Origin: Verrucomicrobia bacterium UBA2460
GTDB taxonomy: Bacteria; Verrucomicrobiota; Verrucomicrobiia; Methylacidiphilales; Verrucolacustridaceae
Direction of reading: 5' to 3'
DNA: 6,285 nt
NCBI GenBank assembly: GCA_002342345.1
Contig: DDPU01000021.1
Location: forward strand, 1 to 6,285
This document shows, piece after piece, positions 5,264-6,285 of this stretch. The position numbers were made by a program, and so were the translations under genes. The notes beneath the pieces were generated by a model that worked only from the letters and a program-made list of their open reading frames with translations, did no database searches and was not told the origin of the DNA. Every line of letters begins with the position of its first letter. Within the stretch, counting starts at the first letter, position 1.

Positions 5264-6285
5264 CCGATGCCGGCGTCCTGCGGCAACAGGGCCTGAAACC
5301 TCTGCTTGTCGATCGACTTCATGTAGGCCTCCATCGGCGAAATCCTCTCCGCCTGCAGATGCCCGGCGATGGCGTCGTCCATCAGCTGCATCCCCTCGGC
5401 CTTGCCGGTTTTGAGCACGTCGTTGAGCTTCATGGTGGCTCCCTCGCGGATGATGGCCGCCACCGCGTTGTTGGAGATGAGGATCTCGTTGACCGCCAGA
5501 CGCCCGCCCCCGTCGGAGCGCTTCAAGAGCAGCTGGGCGCAGACCGCCCGGAGCGAATTGGCCAGCATTGTCCGGATCTGTTCTTGCTGGTCGCTGGGAA
5601 AGGCGTCGATGATGCGGTCGACCGTCTTGCGGGCGTTGTTGGTGTGCAGGGTTCCAAAAACCAGCAGACCGGTTTCCGCCGCCGTCAGGGCCAAGGCGAT
5701 CGTTTCCAGATCACGCATTTCCCCCACCAGCACCACATCGGCGTCCTCCCGCAGGGCCGCCTTCAGCCCGGTGGCGAAACTGGGCGTCTCGTTGGGAACC
5801 TCCCGCTGGGTGATCACGGAATTTTTGTTGGGATGCACAAACTCGATCGGCTCCTCGATGGTGACGATGTGTCGGGAATACCGGGTGTTGATCGAGTCAA
5901 CCACCGCCGCCAAGGTCGTCGATTTTCCCGAACCGGTCGGCCCGGTGACCAGGACCAGGCCGGACTTGAAGTCACCAAAGGACTCGATCACCGGCGGCAC
6001 GCCCAGCTCCGCCAGGGTCTTGATCTTGGTGGGAATAATCCGGAAAACCGCGCCGAGTCCGTGCAGCTGCCGGTAAAAGTTGCAGCGGAACCGGTTGGCC
6101 TCGTCCATTTCGTAGGCGAAATCAAGATCCCCGGTTTCCAGGAATCTTTTCCAGGCGGGGGGCGAGCAGATCGGCTGCAGCAGCCGGACCATTTCCTCAT
6201 GGGTGAGCGGATCCTCCCGGATCGGCATGACTTCGCCGTGGCGTCGGATTTTGGGCGGCTGGCTTTCCAGCAGGTGAAGGTCGCT
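5260..6285 (-). CDS. pilT: PilT-type type IV pilus retraction ATPase, 5' end beyond the window
   Basis: This is a hexameric secretion-type ATPase that powers retraction of type IV pili from the cytoplasmic side. The frame stays open to the right edge, and its first 19 visible codons (SDLHLLESQPPKIRRHGEV) match the PilT N-terminal SDLHL...PP..R..G motif, so the ATG at 6228 is internal and only a short stretch is missing. Counting from the first visible codon, Walker A GPTGSGKST is at 115-123, the Asp-box TIEEPIEF at 142-149 (usually TIEDP), Walker B VVLVGEMRD at 184-192 and the His-box GTLHTNNA at 211-218. AIIREGAT (277-284) corresponds to the PilT AIRNLIREGK motif, and GMQLMDDAI follows. This favours PilT over PilB; the PilU paralogue cannot be fully excluded. 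No other pilus gene is in the window. It runs directly into trpD through an ATGA overlap. Confidence 0.93.
   Translation of the reverse strand, partial: SDLHLLESQPPKIRRHGEVMPIREDPLTHEEMVRLLQPICSPPAWKRFLETGDLDFAYEMDEANRFRCNFYRQLHGLGAVFRIIPTKIKTLAELGVPPVIESFGDFKSGLVLVTGPTGSGKSTTLAAVVDSINTRYSRHIVTIEEPIEFVHPNKNSVITQREVPNETPSFATGLKAALREDADVVLVGEMRDLETIALALTAAETGLLVFGTLHTNNARKTVDRIIDAFPSDQQEQIRTMLANSLRAVCAQLLLKRSDGGGRLAVNEILISNNAVAAIIREGATMKLNDVLKTGKAEGMQLMDDAIAGHLQAERISPMEAYMKSIDKQRFQALLPQDAGIG

Noticed and set aside
4124..5296. A 390-codon + strand frame antisense to trpD
   Set aside because: It lies opposite a clear TrpD with family motifs, has low-complexity Arg/Pro/His-rich composition and begins inside the repeat spacer.
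5369..6076. A 235-codon + strand frame antisense to pilT
   Set aside because: It is a Ser/Arg/Thr-rich shadow of a gene with Walker A, Walker B and His-box motifs.
1..6285. CRISPR array, tRNA, rRNA, insertion sequence or toxin-antitoxin pair
   Set aside because: I saw no regularly spaced repeats, cloverleaf-like sequence, ribosomal RNA stretch, transposase motifs or small paired genes.

Overview
The window is a GC-rich bacterial segment (roughly 60% or more G+C by eye) with an AT-rich left edge (bases 1-180, about 36% G+C by hand count). It carries five clear protein genes, one of them running off the right edge, and a weak candidate for the tail of a sixth gene at the left edge. The lipoprotein signal, the type IV pilus ATPase and the TPR protein with a block of the kind common in planctomycetes (ATCP...RDG..A..LA, then AA.YAE.GDF..A) suggest a Gram-negative bacterium, possibly of the Planctomycetota/Verrucomicrobiota group. 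That placement is an inference from motif style and composition only.

Layout from left to right: (1) bases 1-168 hold an AT-rich open frame on the + strand that may be the end of a gene entering from the left. It ends in an A/T palindromic tract next to the stop of the first minus-strand gene. (2) Minus strand, 3394 down to 185: a secreted TPR protein followed by a lipoprotein S9-family serine peptidase, close enough to be one operon and both predicted to leave the cytoplasm. (3) A short divergent spacer (3395-3448). (4) Plus strand 3449-4072: a small metallo-beta-lactamase-fold hydrolase of the glyoxalase II-like type. (5) A 114-base convergent spacer (4073-4186) with two dyad-symmetric sequences that look like a dispersed repeat or processed hairpin. 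(6) Minus strand, from beyond the right edge down to 4187: a PilT-type retraction ATPase (5' end missing) whose stop codon overlaps the start of a divergent trpD in an ATGA junction.

The genes do not form an obvious single pathway. The TPR and S9 genes look like an envelope unit for protein binding and peptide hydrolysis. The pilT-trpD pair is functionally mixed but translationally overlapped. The most interesting points are the TrpD with two Gly substitutions at conserved acidic positions in its phosphoribosyl pyrophosphate/metal-binding motifs, the internally duplicated TPR protein, and the hairpin-rich convergent spacer. I see no CRISPR array, tRNA, rRNA, insertion sequence or defence system, and nothing that amounts to a new multi-gene system.
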